Assembly: GCF_009649955.1 (NCBI RefSeq)
Contig: NZ_CP045875.1
Location: forward strand, 1,345,501 to 1,409,500
Direction: 5' to 3'
Length of the DNA stretch: 64,000 bases
DNA from: Heliorestis convoluta
GTDB taxonomy: Bacteria; Bacillota; Desulfitobacteriia; Heliobacteriales; Heliobacteriaceae
Shown: in pieces, positions 45,963 through 54,579 of the stretch
Numbering within the stretch: the stretch's first letter is position 1
How the letters are laid out: every line of letters begins with the position of its first letter
Position numbers and translations under genes: made by a program
The notes under the pieces: model-generated
The model's database searches: none
Told to the model about the DNA's origin: nothing
The model's input: only the letters and a program-made list of their open reading frames with translations

Positions 45963-47117
45963 TTATCTTTTCTCCAGTATCTGAAGAAGCGTAGGCATGA
46001 TTTTATATGGAGCAGCAGCAGCTGTTACCTGGCTTACAGTTCCAGCAAGGATTAAATCTAGCTTGGGACAATAAAATAGCCAAGACCCCACAGCACCAGA
46101 GTGCCCTATGACTTCTGGGATCGGCTTGAAGGGGGTAAAAAGACGAGGGACTTGAAAACGCATCATGCCGAGGCCATACTGGATGGGCCAGCCAGGTGCT
46201 ATGGGGCTAAGGGCAAAGCCAAAAGTTTGCCACATACTACGCATCAAGTCAAACGTATCTGGTTTATCAAATACTTTACCATGGAGTAGCGCCCTCTTAA
46301 ACTCGATTAAATCCTTTGCTGTGCTATTGAGATCGCCAAAGGATCTCAATGCTTGCGGTTTGTTATCAAAGGCTGTTTCTTGAAGCCAAACTGTAGCTAC
46401 AGGTCCCACTGGTTCTAGCGGTTTAGACCCCGGGTGAAATGTGTTTGCTAAATTCAATGGTTGAAAAAGCATATCCCTAAAAGCATCTTCTATAGACTTT
46501 TTTGTTACTGCTTCAATAATAGCAATCAGCATTTGAAAGTTGGTATCTGAATAACGGATTCGGTATTTCCTTTGGGTTAAATTTTGAGGTGGGAAAAGTG
46601 GAGCATTCGCCTTCCGAACAATCTGAAGTATGTCCTCAATAGACCAAGACATGTCTTTTTCTTCTATCACTTGATCGATTATTGTTTTCTTACCTGTGAT
46701 CTTTATCTCTAGATAGTCTGGAATTCCTGAGGAATGACTTAATAAGTGTCTAATCGTTAACCGAGCATAATAATCTACGCCATTTATGACATGCACACCC
46801 TTGAGCAGATGCTCTGGAAGATACTCTATAACAAGATCATCAAGGGAAAGCATGTTTTGTTCGTGTAATTTTAGTATGGTGGAAGCGATGTAGAGTTTGG
46901 TCACACTGGCAATCCAAAAAGGTGTATCAGCCTCCATAGGTGTCCCATCAGGCTGGGCAATACCTTTAGCCCCAACCCAGCTTAAGGACTCATCTCTACT
47001 CTCTACAGCCATAATGGCATGCCTGACACCCTTCATGTTCATTAACTCATCCAAGAGGCCCTGCAGTAGCTTGATTTGAGTATCACTTATTGTTTTCTTC
47101 TTCGTATGATTCAACAT
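45963..47117 (-). CDS. Serine hydrolase, beta-lactamase/penicillin-binding class C type
   Basis: Catalytic SVTK (S-x-x-K) in DTPFWIASVTKLYIAST, the YSDTN (Y-x-N) motif, and HSGAVGSW as third motif. 384 residues without a clear signal peptide, unlike secreted class C enzymes; such intracellular esterase/peptidase forms are common. Start ATG 47117 has GAGGAAGG eight bases upstream. Substrate unknown; an antibiotic-resistance role is not supported by sequence alone. Confidence 0.85.
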   Translation of the reverse strand: MLNHTKKKTISDTQIKLLQGLLDELMNMKGVRHAIMAVESRDESLSWVGAKGIAQPDGTPMEADTPFWIASVTKLYIASTILKLHEQNMLSLDDLVIEYLPEHLLKGVHVINGVDYYARLTIRHLLSHSSGIPDYLEIKITGKKTIIDQVIEEKDMSWSIEDILQIVRKANAPLFPPQNLTQRKYRIRYSDTNFQMLIAIIEAVTKKSIEDAFRDMLFQPLNLANTFHPGSKPLEPVGPVATVWLQETAFDNKPQALRSFGDLNSTAKDLIEFKRALLHGKVFDKPDTFDLMRSMWQTFGFALSPIAPGWPIQYGLGMMRFQVPRLFTPFKPIPEVIGHSGAVGSWLFYCPKLDLILAGTVSQVTAAAAPYKIMPTLLQILEKR

Positions 47118-47254
47118 TTCTATTACCTTCCTCATCTAAATTCTTTTCCAGACAGTTTACTGACCCTTCTGCAAAACTCATTCCATTCATTTGGGTACCT
47201 ATTAATTCCATGCATGTAAAAAACATGGTTATAGAGCATAGCTTTCCCGACAAC

Positions 47255-47322
47255 AAAACGACCCGCTATGCACGAGTCGTTTTCTTATTTTACTGTTGTT
47301 TACCTTTCGTGGTAATCCCCAA
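47255..47322. repeat. Detached copy of the hicB 3' end and terminator
   Basis: This 68-bp stretch matches 52395-52462 at 67 positions. In the second place it is the last 11 codons and stop of hicB plus its terminator hairpin (AAAACGAC...GTCGTTTT). Here the frame continues upstream into unrelated residues (YRDHLDYPTVEVAQAAEDL), so it is a relic of a former hicB-like gene or a recombination scar. Confidence 0.75.
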
Positions 47323-47401
47323 AGATTTGGCGTTAAGATCTTCTGCGGCCTGGGCTACTTCCACTGTGGGATAATCTAAGTGGTCCCGATAAGTAGGTAG
47401 A

Positions 47402-48568
47402 TTACATTGCTTTCTCAAGAATTTTTTGGCTTATTTCTGGTGTGAGATCCTGCGTTTCTGAAAGTGCAACCATGCCGTGAGCCTTCAATTGTTCAACAAC
47501 ATCCGCTATTTGATTCTCTGTAACGCCATGCTCAGATAGACGAGTTTTTACACCTAGGCTTTCGAAGAATTCTCTTGTTTTCTGAATGGCCAGGTAGATC
47601 TTTTCGTCTTCATGGTCGCTCTCAATTTTCCATATGCGTTCTGCATATTGCAAGAGTTTGGCTCGTTTTTGCTCCCTTCTTACATCCAGCAATGCTGGTA
47701 AGACGATGGCCAAAGTTTGCCCATGATCAATGCCAAATTTGACCGTCAGTTCATGTCCAATCATATGAGTGGCCCAATCCTGTGGAACACCTGCACCAAT
47801 TAATCCATTCAAAGCAAGTGTAGCACTCCAGACCAGATTGGCACGGGCATCATAATTTTCAGGTTCTGCCATTGTGGCTTCCGCGATTTCAATTAAGGTA
47901 AGCAAAAGACCCTCGGCCAATCGATCTTGTACGATGCCATTCACAGGGTAGGTTAGGTATTGTTCCGTGATGTGAACAAAAGTGTCAATAATTCCATTGG
48001 CAACCTGAATCTTAGGAAGTGTATAAGTAATGGTCGGATCTAAAATTGAAAACTTCGGGAAGGTCAAGGGGCTCATCACGGGAAATTTTCCGTCCCCGTA
48101 ACTAATTACGGCTCCACTATTCATTTCAGACCCTGTAGCAGGTAGAGTAAGAACGGTACCGAGGGGAACAACTTTGCCAACGATCTCAGAAGTAATAGGT
48201 CTAAAGCCGTGCTTCAACAAATCACGAGTATCTCCCTCGTAATAAGCAGCCAGTGTAATGAATTTCGTTCCGTCGATAACGGAGCCGCCACCTACAGCAA
48301 TAATAAAATCAATCTTCTCCTTGCGTACAACCTCTACGGCCTTCATCAAGGTCTCGTACCGGGGATTGGGCTCGATGCCGCCGAATTCATAGACTTTCCT
48401 GTTCCCGAGGATCACTTTCACTTTATCAATCAGGCCACTTCTTATGGCACTTCCGCCTCCATAGGTAATTAAGACAGTGGCATCGGCGGGAACATGACTG
48501 TCCATTCGAGCAAGTCTATCTTTGCCAAATATAATACGTGTGGGATTGTGAAATTCGAAGTTTAACAC
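47402..48568 (-). CDS. Iron-containing alcohol dehydrogenase (BDH/YqhD type)
   Basis: Fe-ADH family: FEFHNPTRIIFGKDR at the start, ITYGGGSAIRSGL, IIAVGGGSVIDGTKFI, and metal ligands in a late block GHELTVKFGIDHGQTLAIVLP with His residues. Oxidises or reduces alcohols/aldehydes such as butanol with NAD(P)H. GTG 48568 lies seven bases after AGGAGG and matches the usual N-terminus, so the longer frame to 48607 is not used. 388 residues. Confidence 0.9.
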   Translation of the reverse strand: MLNFEFHNPTRIIFGKDRLARMDSHVPADATVLITYGGGSAIRSGLIDKVKVILGNRKVYEFGGIEPNPRYETLMKAVEVVRKEKIDFIIAVGGGSVIDGTKFITLAAYYEGDTRDLLKHGFRPITSEIVGKVVPLGTVLTLPATGSEMNSGAVISYGDGKFPVMSPLTFPKFSILDPTITYTLPKIQVANGIIDTFVHITEQYLTYPVNGIVQDRLAEGLLLTLIEIAEATMAEPENYDARANLVWSATLALNGLIGAGVPQDWATHMIGHELTVKFGIDHGQTLAIVLPALLDVRREQKRAKLLQYAERIWKIESDHEDEKIYLAIQKTREFFESLGVKTRLSEHGVTENQIADVVEQLKAHGMVALSETQDLTPEISQKILEKAM

Positions 48569-48715
48569 AGGCAAGCCTCCTAGGAATTTTTTCATCGTTA
48601 TTTCCATTCTTTTTAGTCATACACAATCCTTCTTTTAAGTTACGATCAATCACTTGTTTTTAATAACATGATTTGGTAGGTTAATGTTGTCTGCTGATTT
48701 TTTGAAAGATTCATA

Positions 48716-48853
48716 CTAATACTTACTTCTCCTGGCTCTGTCAATTCGTTTTTTTCTTAGCCAAAGACCAAAAGCTAAATATGCTACGAGTGGTATAATA
48801 CCCGTCAATGGATTAAACAAAGTATCTCCTTGACCTGTACCCGATTTGTTGAA
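48716..48853 (-). pseudogene. C-terminal fragment of a membrane-anchored surface protein
   Basis: About 45 codons end at 48716: a Gly-rich segment, then FNPLTGIIPLVAYLAFGLWL and a basic tail RKKRIDRARRSKY, the pattern of a sorting or stop-transfer anchor. No start or ribosome site; the frame is cut near the IS3-like fragment at 48850. Confidence 0.4.
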
Positions 48854-48890
48854 CACCTAAGAGTGAGATAAAATACTCTTAGGGAGAGCG

Positions 48891-49045
48891 ATGAAAATGC
48901 CAAGAACGGAACAATATATAGTGAAGAATTCAAGAAAAATACCTTGGAACTGATTAATGAACAAGGCCGAAGCGAAGCGTACAGAGCGTGGCCAAAGATT
49001 TAGGCGTCAGCGATCAGATATCTATCGCTGGATGGAACGTGAAAG
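48891..49045 (+). pseudogene. IS3-family OrfA (HTH transposase) 5' fragment
   Basis: Starting at an ATG near 48891, the three frames together give MPRTEQY, then EEFKKNTLELINEQGRS, then VAKDLGVSDQ, that is the N-terminal HTH of IS3/IS911-type OrfA, broken by at least two frameshifts and cut at its end. TAAGAGT/ACTCTTA pairs just upstream (48860-48880) may be an element end. Confidence 0.6.
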
Positions 49046-49107
49046 TGTAATTTATTTGAGAATTTACACGTTCTTAATACTGAACATTAGAAAAAGGAGA
49101 TTGAGCG

Positions 49108-49458
49108 ATGATTACTACTTATGAAGAAAATGTGGCTAGTTTTGATCAAATTGATTCTGCAAAAGCACAGGAATTGGTAAAAGGGGATGGTGAAGCTGTT
49201 ATCTATATTGGCAGGGCTGTATGTCCTTATTGTCAAATATTCATTAAAAAACTAAAAAAAGTGGCTGAAGAAACTGATACTCACGTCTATTATATTAATA
49301 GTGCGGAAGAATCTGATATGGAAGGTATTACGGCCTTCCGAAATGAATACGACATTCCAACGGTTCCTGGTTTCATCTTTACTAATGGTGACACCTTAAA
49401 CGTGAAATGCGATTCATCCATGTCAGAAGAAGAAATCAAGGTTTTTATGAATAAATAA
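49108..49458 (+). CDS. Thioredoxin-like protein, bacteriocin-accessory type
   Basis: Thioredoxin fold, 116 residues: GRAVCPYCQIFIKKL with active site CPYC (glutaredoxin-like pair), cis-Pro in IPTVPGFIF. It resembles the PedC/bacteriocin-transport accessory proteins, small cytosolic thiol oxidoreductases. AAAAGGAG before ATG. No bacteriocin gene is nearby. Confidence 0.8.
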   Translation: MITTYEENVASFDQIDSAKAQELVKGDGEAVIYIGRAVCPYCQIFIKKLKKVAEETDTHVYYINSAEESDMEGITAFRNEYDIPTVPGFIFTNGDTLNVKCDSSMSEEEIKVFMNK

Positions 49459-49564
49459 CTCAATTCTAAAATGCTGTGTTTAATTATACAATAACGACAC
49501 CCCAAGCCCCATTGACTTAATTCCCGACTCATTTGCTTAACCACATCAACCCACAAAACTTTGA

Positions 49565-49723
49565 CCTGTTACCACTAGTATAAAAAACAAGGGTTTCCAA
49601 GCATCAGAACCTCTGGCCACAAATTCGCCAAAAAAGTTCAATGCTCGGAAACCCTTTATTTGTAGACATCATCAACTACCTTATTAATCATCCCTTGACA
49701 TCAATACGACACACTCGAGGTGA
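49565..49723. repeat. rlmD-flank repeat, copy 2, with rlmD 3' end
   Basis: Shared flank GACCTGTTACCA then hairpin 49589-49656 (AAGGGTTTCC...GGAAACCCTT). It continues through 49684-49723, which on the minus strand encodes HLECVVLMSRDD and a stop, the same last residues as rlmD at 63569-63610 with a synonymous change. This is a detached rlmD 3' end. Confidence 0.85.
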
Positions 49724-49873
49724 GAGGAGGGGTAAATAAGCTTCCCTCTTTAGAGTTAAGGTTTGAACCCCCTTCACTTCCATTTTTCGTTATGTGAAGT
49801 GAAGTTTCTATGGTATACCCTTTTTTGTCTACTATATTGACAATATTGGCAATATAGGATTAAAGAAAATTCC

Positions 49874-50176
<303 letters not shown>

Positions 50177-50267
50177 TCAATACAGGTAATACTTCTCTTT
50201 ATTTTTAACATAAGCCTATGAGTCTAAAAGGATAAATAATACTATAGATGACACCTTTAAATTTCAG

Positions 50268-50948
50268 TTATATTTCGATTTCTACAGGAAGTCCATACAA
50301 TTTATGTGAGCAAACATTTTTTACTTTAATTGGTATTTCATAATTAGATCGGCCCCTCAAAGACATTCCACCATCAATTAAATCAGCCCACGGTTCTTTT
50401 GAACTATAGGTATTTATCAATATGGCTGCTTCAATTCTTTCTCTTTTCCTTCTGTCAGCAATTTCACTGATGAATAATCTATAAGCAATCAGTTCTTTTT
50501 CAGCAAATTCTAATATGACATCTTTGTTTTCCAAAAAGATATTCTGGTGTTCTTTTGCATATTGCCATCCATGCCACAATTCTTTCCTTACTCCATTTTT
50601 AGCAGATTCAACATCTAGCAAAGTGTAATTTCCTTTCTTATATTCACGTGTATGTTCAGTAAATCTCCTCTTCATGGAGTTTGTTACACCAACTGAACGC
50701 AAAATATAACCATCTAAATACTCAAATGTAAAAAGATAAACTCCTGCAATATCTGGGATGGGTTTGACTTCATTAATTTGCTCGTACCCAATCCAAGAGA
50801 ATGGTCCCTGCCATATTAAATCTTCTCTTTTAATCATACAAGCATCTCTTATCCTATTAAAACTCCAGAATTGTGGTAGTGCATTTTTCATGTTCTTTTC
50901 ACATCCCCTTATGCAATATACTGGTAATACATATTTACTTGCGTTCAT
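50268..50948 (-). CDS. GIY-YIG-like protein, 226 aa
   Basis: Residues 66-110 show GVYLFTFEYLDGYILRSVGV followed by NSMKRRFTEHTREY, which matches the GIY-x(10)-YIG plus R-x-x-x-H layout with YIG changed to SVG; a late RKRERIEAAIL gives the acidic residue. The C-terminal half (SSKEPWADLIDGGMSLRGRS) has no match that I know. Start uncertain (50948, or an internal ATG at 50891). AT-rich. Neighbour of a second GIY-YIG gene on the same strand. Confidence 0.6.
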   Translation of the reverse strand: MNASKYVLPVYCIRGCEKNMKNALPQFWSFNRIRDACMIKREDLIWQGPFSWIGYEQINEVKPIPDIAGVYLFTFEYLDGYILRSVGVTNSMKRRFTEHTREYKKGNYTLLDVESAKNGVRKELWHGWQYAKEHQNIFLENKDVILEFAEKELIAYRLFISEIADRRKRERIEAAILINTYSSKEPWADLIDGGMSLRGRSNYEIPIKVKNVCSHKLYGLPVEIEI

Positions 50949-51234
50949 TTTTGAACCTTATGTATGCGGAGACATCTCATGTTTTTAGCTATTTTTTGAG
51001 AAATCTAGGTATGAGGAAACATATCTATTTAACGTATAGTGTTATATTTCCTTCACTGGACGAACCACACTGTCATCTTCATCTTCCATTCAGCAAGCAT
51101 CATCCTCCGCTTTTTACTGTACATCAAAACATATTTCACTATCATCTCCCATATCCGGAAGTGATAGTACTAACAAATTCAAGTTGGAATATGCTTATTC
51201 TCTAAAAGGAATCCCCCTTCAGGTGATGTTATTT

Positions 51235-51385
51235 TTATTGTATTTGCTCTTCTTGTGCCATTCTTGGAGCTAAATTTATAATAAAATCTCTAATTGATTT
51301 TGCATTTATTAGTGCTTCCTGCATGTCTCTTTCTTCTAGCATTAATTGCATTGGATACCTAGGTTGCACTTGTTACATTATCCAT
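51235..51385 (-). pseudogene. HEPN toxin gene, internally deleted (copy A)
   Basis: Begins at an ATG overlapping the last codons of the MNT gene (MDNVTSA), then meets a stop; the other end encodes a normal HEPN C-terminus (QLMLEERDMQEALINAKSI, then RDFIINLAPRMAQEE). The central helices with the R-x4-6-H site are gone. Copy B at 62773 lost a different central part. Confidence 0.7.
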
Positions 51386-51701
51386 AGACCACCATACCTT
51401 CCTGCGCTATTTGGCGCTCTATAGATGGAGTATACTTTCGTTGATCGAATTTGTTTTTCTTGTTAACTATTACATCTACTGGCATTGTTTTTTTATCCCT
51501 AATTGCTTTGTTTATCAGTTTCATTGCATCGATTTCTCGGATATCAATATCCTCTTTTATTACTACAAAAATATCTAAGTTTGAATCAGCATGTGGTGTA
51601 CCAGTTGCATAGGAACCGAAAAGAAATATCTTTTCCACAGGGACAATCCTTATAATAGCGTCTATAAGTATTTGTATTTCTTCCTGTATTATCTTATCCA
51701 A
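51378..51701 (-). CDS. MNT-type nucleotidyltransferase antitoxin, copy A
   Basis: Minimal nucleotidyltransferase, 107 residues from a TTG at 51701 that follows GGAGG by eight bases. Motif GSYATGTPHADS-NLD: the first Asp of the usual SDxD catalytic pair is Asn here. In MNT/HEPN modules this enzyme AMPylates the HEPN RNase and so blocks it. Differs from copy B (62922) at six of 107 residues. Its HEPN partner downstream is deleted. Confidence 0.85.
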   Translation of the reverse strand: MDKIIQEEIQILIDAIIRIVPVEKIFLFGSYATGTPHADSNLDIFVVIKEDIDIREIDAMKLINKAIRDKKTMPVDVIVNKKNKFDQRKYTPSIERQIAQEGMVVYG

Positions 51702-51865
51702 CCTCAACACCTCCGCTTGCTTTCCATTTCCACTAATTCTAATACAGCAATTACCAATAGTCAATAATTTGATAAGTGCGTTTATGTGGGAACATGTCGA
51801 GGGAAGCTTTGTTCATCAGGTAGCTTACACTTTTATGTCTGCCTAATCGGGTATAGGTCACTCTT

Positions 51866-52318
51866 CTAAATCTCAATGGCTACTCCTTCTAGCTGAGATT
51901 TGAGAATGGTAAGCTGGTCTTGCAAGTTGTCTTGCATAATCTTTGCCATTTCGGCAGCAGCTGTTGGTTTGCCCAAACGAGTGATAGCACCGTGCAAAGA
52001 TGTACCCGATTAACTGCCTTTAATCACCGCTCTAACTCCGCTGTCTCTTTGGCGTCTTTGCCTTTTGTTTCAACGGCTTTTCTATGGGCTTGTTCTAAAA
52101 CGGATACTCTTTGTTTTTGGATTTCTTTTTTGTTTCGTCAAAGACTGTGATTGTAGGCGTAGTCTATCGAGCGCACTACCGTGGTTACCCATTTGGGCAC
52201 TGGCCAGCTTAAACTCGGCCTGCACTCTGCGCATTTCTCGGTTCAGAAGGCTGATGCCGTTTTGAAAGCCCATGGAGTCTAAGCCGATTCGTACCGTTAA
52301 GCTACCGATGTCGGACAT
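51866..52318 (-). pseudogene. Phage tail tape-measure protein, degraded 5' part
   Basis: ATG 52318 with GGAGGTG opens MSDIGSLTVRIGLDSMGF and LNREMRRVQAEFKLASAQMG, the standard N-terminus of siphophage tape-measure proteins. After a frameshift near 52130 comes VSVLEQAHRKAVETKGKDA; then a deletion jumps to TAAAEMAKIMQDNLQDQL-TILKSQLEGVAIEI and a stop. Only about 150 of many hundred codons are left. Confidence 0.75.
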
Positions 52319-52394
52319 CTCACCACCTCCTTGAGGTCCCTGCCTGCCGAGCGCCACAGCCTCTTAATGTAAATGACGCAGGTGGTAAAAAAGT

Positions 52395-52428
52395 AAAACG
52401 ACCCGCTATACACGAGTCGTTTTCTTAT
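52395..52428 (-). terminator. hicB terminator
   Basis: AAAACGAC and GTCGTTTT pair directly after the hicB stop; on the minus strand ACTTTTTT follows. An extra copy lies at 47255-47288. Confidence 0.7.
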
Positions 52429-52429
52429 T

Positions 52430-52858
52430 TTACTGTTGTTTACCTTTCGTGGTAATCCCCAAGGCTTCTTTTATCGAAGCCTGCAAAAGCTGAGAAAAGT
52501 TAAGACCTGCTGCTTCGCCAGCGTCGCGTAACCATCTAGGAAGAGTACAGTTTTTTGTTACAGCTTTATTCGCTGCTTCATCACGATAGGGAGGCATATA
52601 AACCTCTATAAATACAATTCGATCGGTTGCATCTAACAACTCGATACTAGCTGGCTCAGATGGCTTTGGTAGCACTTGACCCTGTTCTTCTTTTTCTAAA
52701 ACAAGATTGGCAAGCATCTCCTTCGCTCGCTTTATCCCATCTGATATACTAGAAGCCAAAATAGCTGTTCCAGGAAAGTCAGGAAAATACATCCCTATGC
52801 CACCATCTTCAGCCTTTTCGACTACAACAGGATAAATAATGTGATTTTCATAGGACAA
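52430..52858 (-). CDS. hicB: HicB-family antitoxin
   Basis: N-terminal partial RNase-H-like HicB fold: YPVVVEKAEDGGIGMYFPDFPG then GIKRAKEMLANLVLEKEE; C-terminal helix-turn/RHH part with LPRWLRDAGEAAGLNFSQLLQ, used for DNA binding and autorepression. Sits 48 bp downstream of hicA in the same unit. TTG 52858 follows AAGGGAG by eight bases; the GTG at 52867 is too near the site. Confidence 0.88.
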   Translation of the reverse strand: MSYENHIIYPVVVEKAEDGGIGMYFPDFPGTAILASSISDGIKRAKEMLANLVLEKEEQGQVLPKPSEPASIELLDATDRIVFIEVYMPPYRDEAANKAVTKNCTLPRWLRDAGEAAGLNFSQLLQASIKEALGITTKGKQQ

Positions 52859-52906
52859 AAGAAACACTCCCTTCTAAAATAATTGCAATTATCTGCTGGG
52901 CAAGGA

Positions 52907-53122
52907 TTAGAACTTAATCCCTGATGTGCGTTCTATGTTTTTAAGAGTTCCTTTCGGTATTACCTGACCACTGCTGTGATAGCTTATGTCAGCATATCTC
53001 TCTGGATTATCTTTGTGTATATATCGTTGGTGACTGCCACCACTTTTATGAGTTGGGGATTTGATAAAGCCTTCTTTCTTAAGGGTCTGAAGCAGTTTTC
53101 TAACTGTGACTTGCTTCCCCAA
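52907..53122 (-). CDS. hicA: HicA-family mRNA interferase toxin
   Basis: Double-stranded RNA-binding-like fold with the catalytic His in SGGSHQRYIH; TVRKLLQTLKKEGF at the start and VIPKGTLKNIERTSGI at the end are family marks. 71 residues from a TTG at 53122 that follows AAAGGGGGG by eight bases; longer starts lack a site. Toxin first, antitoxin second, as usual for hicAB. The catalytic His is present, so it looks active. Confidence 0.88.
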   Translation of the reverse strand: MGKQVTVRKLLQTLKKEGFIKSPTHKSGGSHQRYIHKDNPERYADISYHSSGQVIPKGTLKNIERTSGIKF

Positions 53123-53147
53123 TATTAGCGCCCCCCTTTCTGACTCC

Positions 53148-53177
53148 ATCTTAACACGCATTGAAAACACGCGTCAA
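53148..53177 (-). promoter_or_regulatory. hicAB promoter with direct-repeat operator
   Basis: On the minus strand TTGACG (53177-53172) and TAAGAT (53153-53148) are 18 bp apart. Between them lie two direct ACACGC copies (plus strand 53154-53159 and 53167-53172), 13 bp apart. A HicB dimer bound there would cover the promoter. Confidence 0.6.
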
Positions 53178-53302
53178 GGAAACCTTATTGCTTTTTCTTG
53201 CATTTTTGTAAAAAAAGTTCATTGCCGAGAAGTTGGGTACGGTGTTAACTGATTTAGTCATGCGTTAAGGCTGGGCATAAAAAATACACCTTTTGGAAGG
53301 CG

Positions 53303-53418
53303 CTAGAGAATTTCATCGATATAGCTTTGGGGCTTTTCCATTTTGCGCTTTAAGAGTCTAAGATAGTAGAAAATGTCCATCTGGTCGATTTCAGATGCAT
53401 CCCACCAAGGTAGGAATC
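53303..53418 (-). pseudogene. C-terminal fragment of a phage protein, likely tail-assembly chaperone
   Basis: Residues LPWWDASEIDQMDIFYYLRL then LKRKMEKPQSYIDEIL and stop. The W-x-x-EIDxMDxFxYLxLL pattern is usual at the end of the small gene just upstream of tape-measure genes in siphophages. It lies upstream of the tape-measure relic with hicAB between them. Confidence 0.5.
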
Positions 53419-53944
53419 AGTTCCTTAGCTCCATAAACATCCCCTTTAATTTTTTCTGTATACCCAATCTAACAATTTATGAGCAAGCCACGTGAGGCCA
53501 GCTCCAGCCAATATCTTAGCAGCCCACACTAACGGGGTCGCTTGTGGTTGTACAGTATCTTGATCAACATATCCTTCATCATTAATCAATAACTTGATAA
53601 GTTCGTATCAGGAGTACTGTTGTCTTCTTTGGCACAGTCAAGCACGTCTGTTTTTTTATGAATTTTTGATGCCTATTGTTTCTGAATAATTCCAAGTCAC
53701 TGTATATTCGTCAACACACTAAAGTTTAGGTCGTCTCTCCATTGGCACTCACCTGACGAAGTCTTGCTTCGCCTTTTGCCGTAACGCTCACCACCATGGC
53801 TTTTGACCATAGCAGCTTACGGTGGTTTGAAGCCTCCACCTGTATGGCGGCTCCGAGGGGCCCACCCTCATCTTCAGTTAAGCAAGCTCAGTGTTGCTTT
53901 TGCAGCACTGAGCGTCTGACACACAAGCGTCCCCCTGCCATCCC
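53419..53944. other. Degraded spacer before the XRE gene
   Basis: No credible intact gene. A 47-codon frame (minus, 53446-53589) ends WAAKILAGAGLTWLAHKLLD then WVYRKN but has no ribosome site. The stretch 53585-53610 resembles the sequences just upstream of both MNT genes (AATAA-x-TTGATAAGT type). A hairpin GCTCAGTG...CACTGAGC spans 53887-53914, and GCGTCCCCCTGCCATC at 53926-53941 recalls the second hairpin of the rlmD-flank repeats. Confidence 0.4.
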
Positions 53945-54148
53945 CTAAGATATATCACCATCATTCACAAAAAGTTCATCGACTGTGGTGTTAAGTATAG
54001 AAGCTAATTTAAAAGCCAATTGTAAGGTAGGGTCATACTTGTTATTTTCAATGGCATTTATTGTCTGTCTTGTCACTTTACAACGTTTTGCTACTTCCTC
54101 TTGCGATAGATTTAAAGATTTTCTTAGTTCCTTAATTCGATTCTTCAT
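53945..54148 (-). CDS. XRE-family regulator, 67 aa
   Basis: Single HTH: RIKELRKSLNLSQEEVAKRC and VTRQTINAIENNKYDPTLQ, ends TVDELFVNDGDIS. This short type is commonly paired with a small membrane protein gene, as here: its ATG follows the TAG of the upstream gene with no gap. Probably represses its own promoter at 54477-54543. Confidence 0.87.
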   Translation of the reverse strand: MKNRIKELRKSLNLSQEEVAKRCKVTRQTINAIENNKYDPTLQLAFKLASILNTTVDELFVNDGDIS

Positions 54149-54451
54149 CTACCCACCATATTTCTTCTTATAGTAAAATAATGTAATTAGATACATACCT
54201 GATATTATTATGAGTAATGCTGCAGGCTCAATACTTGTATATGTTTTATCCGTCCAGATGGTAAAGTAAATGGATTTTCCAGTTTCAAATATCAACCAAA
54301 AAATAACAGTAGCAAAAGCATAAGACTGGGCTTTCATTTTGATTAAATCTTTTCTTTCATCACCCAATTGTGGCAATGTTACAAGTGTTGCAATAATTAG
54401 AACTACACAGATCACCAACCAGGACAAGAAAGCGATATAAATCCAATCCAT
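54149..54451 (-). CDS. Three-helix membrane protein paired with XRE regulator
   Basis: 100 residues; hydrophobic helices near 4-26, 45-62 and 76-93, with a charged loop (GDERKDLIKMKAQSY) between the first two. No family named with certainty. It is first in a two-gene unit with the XRE regulator and is preceded by AAGGAGGAGC. Such pairs are widespread in Firmicutes, and their role is not settled. Confidence 0.7.
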   Translation of the reverse strand: MDWIYIAFLSWLVICVVLIIATLVTLPQLGDERKDLIKMKAQSYAFATVIFWLIFETGKSIYFTIWTDKTYTSIEPAALLIIISGMYLITLFYYKKKYGG

Positions 54452-54476
54452 AAATCTGCTCCTCCTTATCTTTATG

Positions 54477-54543
54477 GTGTAAAAAACTTTTTACATTTTT
54501 CATTGTATTTTATCAGCCGTAAAATGTCAAATGTTTTTTACAC
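54477..54543 (-). promoter_or_regulatory. Consensus promoter flanked by TGTAAAAAAC operators
   Basis: On the minus strand TTGACA (54530-54525), 17-bp spacer, TACAAT (54507-54502). GTGTAAAAAACTTTTTAC (54477-54494) is nearly palindromic and covers the transcription start; GTTTTTTACAC (54533-54543) repeats its half-site upstream of the -35. The layout fits autorepression by the XRE regulator. Confidence 0.7.
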
Positions 54544-54579
54544 TTTTAAGTAATATCGACGTTGGATCTTCAAAAACTC

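Noticed and set aside
47323-47400. Frame YRDHLDYPTVEVAQAAEDL joined to the hicB tail as a real gene
   Set aside because: It has no start and is cut by the alcohol dehydrogenase 3' region; best seen as a recombination scar.
49751-49790. tRNA-like sequence near GGTTTGAACCCCC
   Set aside because: Only a T-arm-like stretch is present; no acceptor, D-arm or anticodon arm could be built.
53446-53589. 47-codon frame with an amphipathic end (WAAKILAGAGLTWLAHKLLD) as a possible bacteriocin
   Set aside because: No ribosome site or promoter, the region is degraded, and no transport or immunity gene is near.
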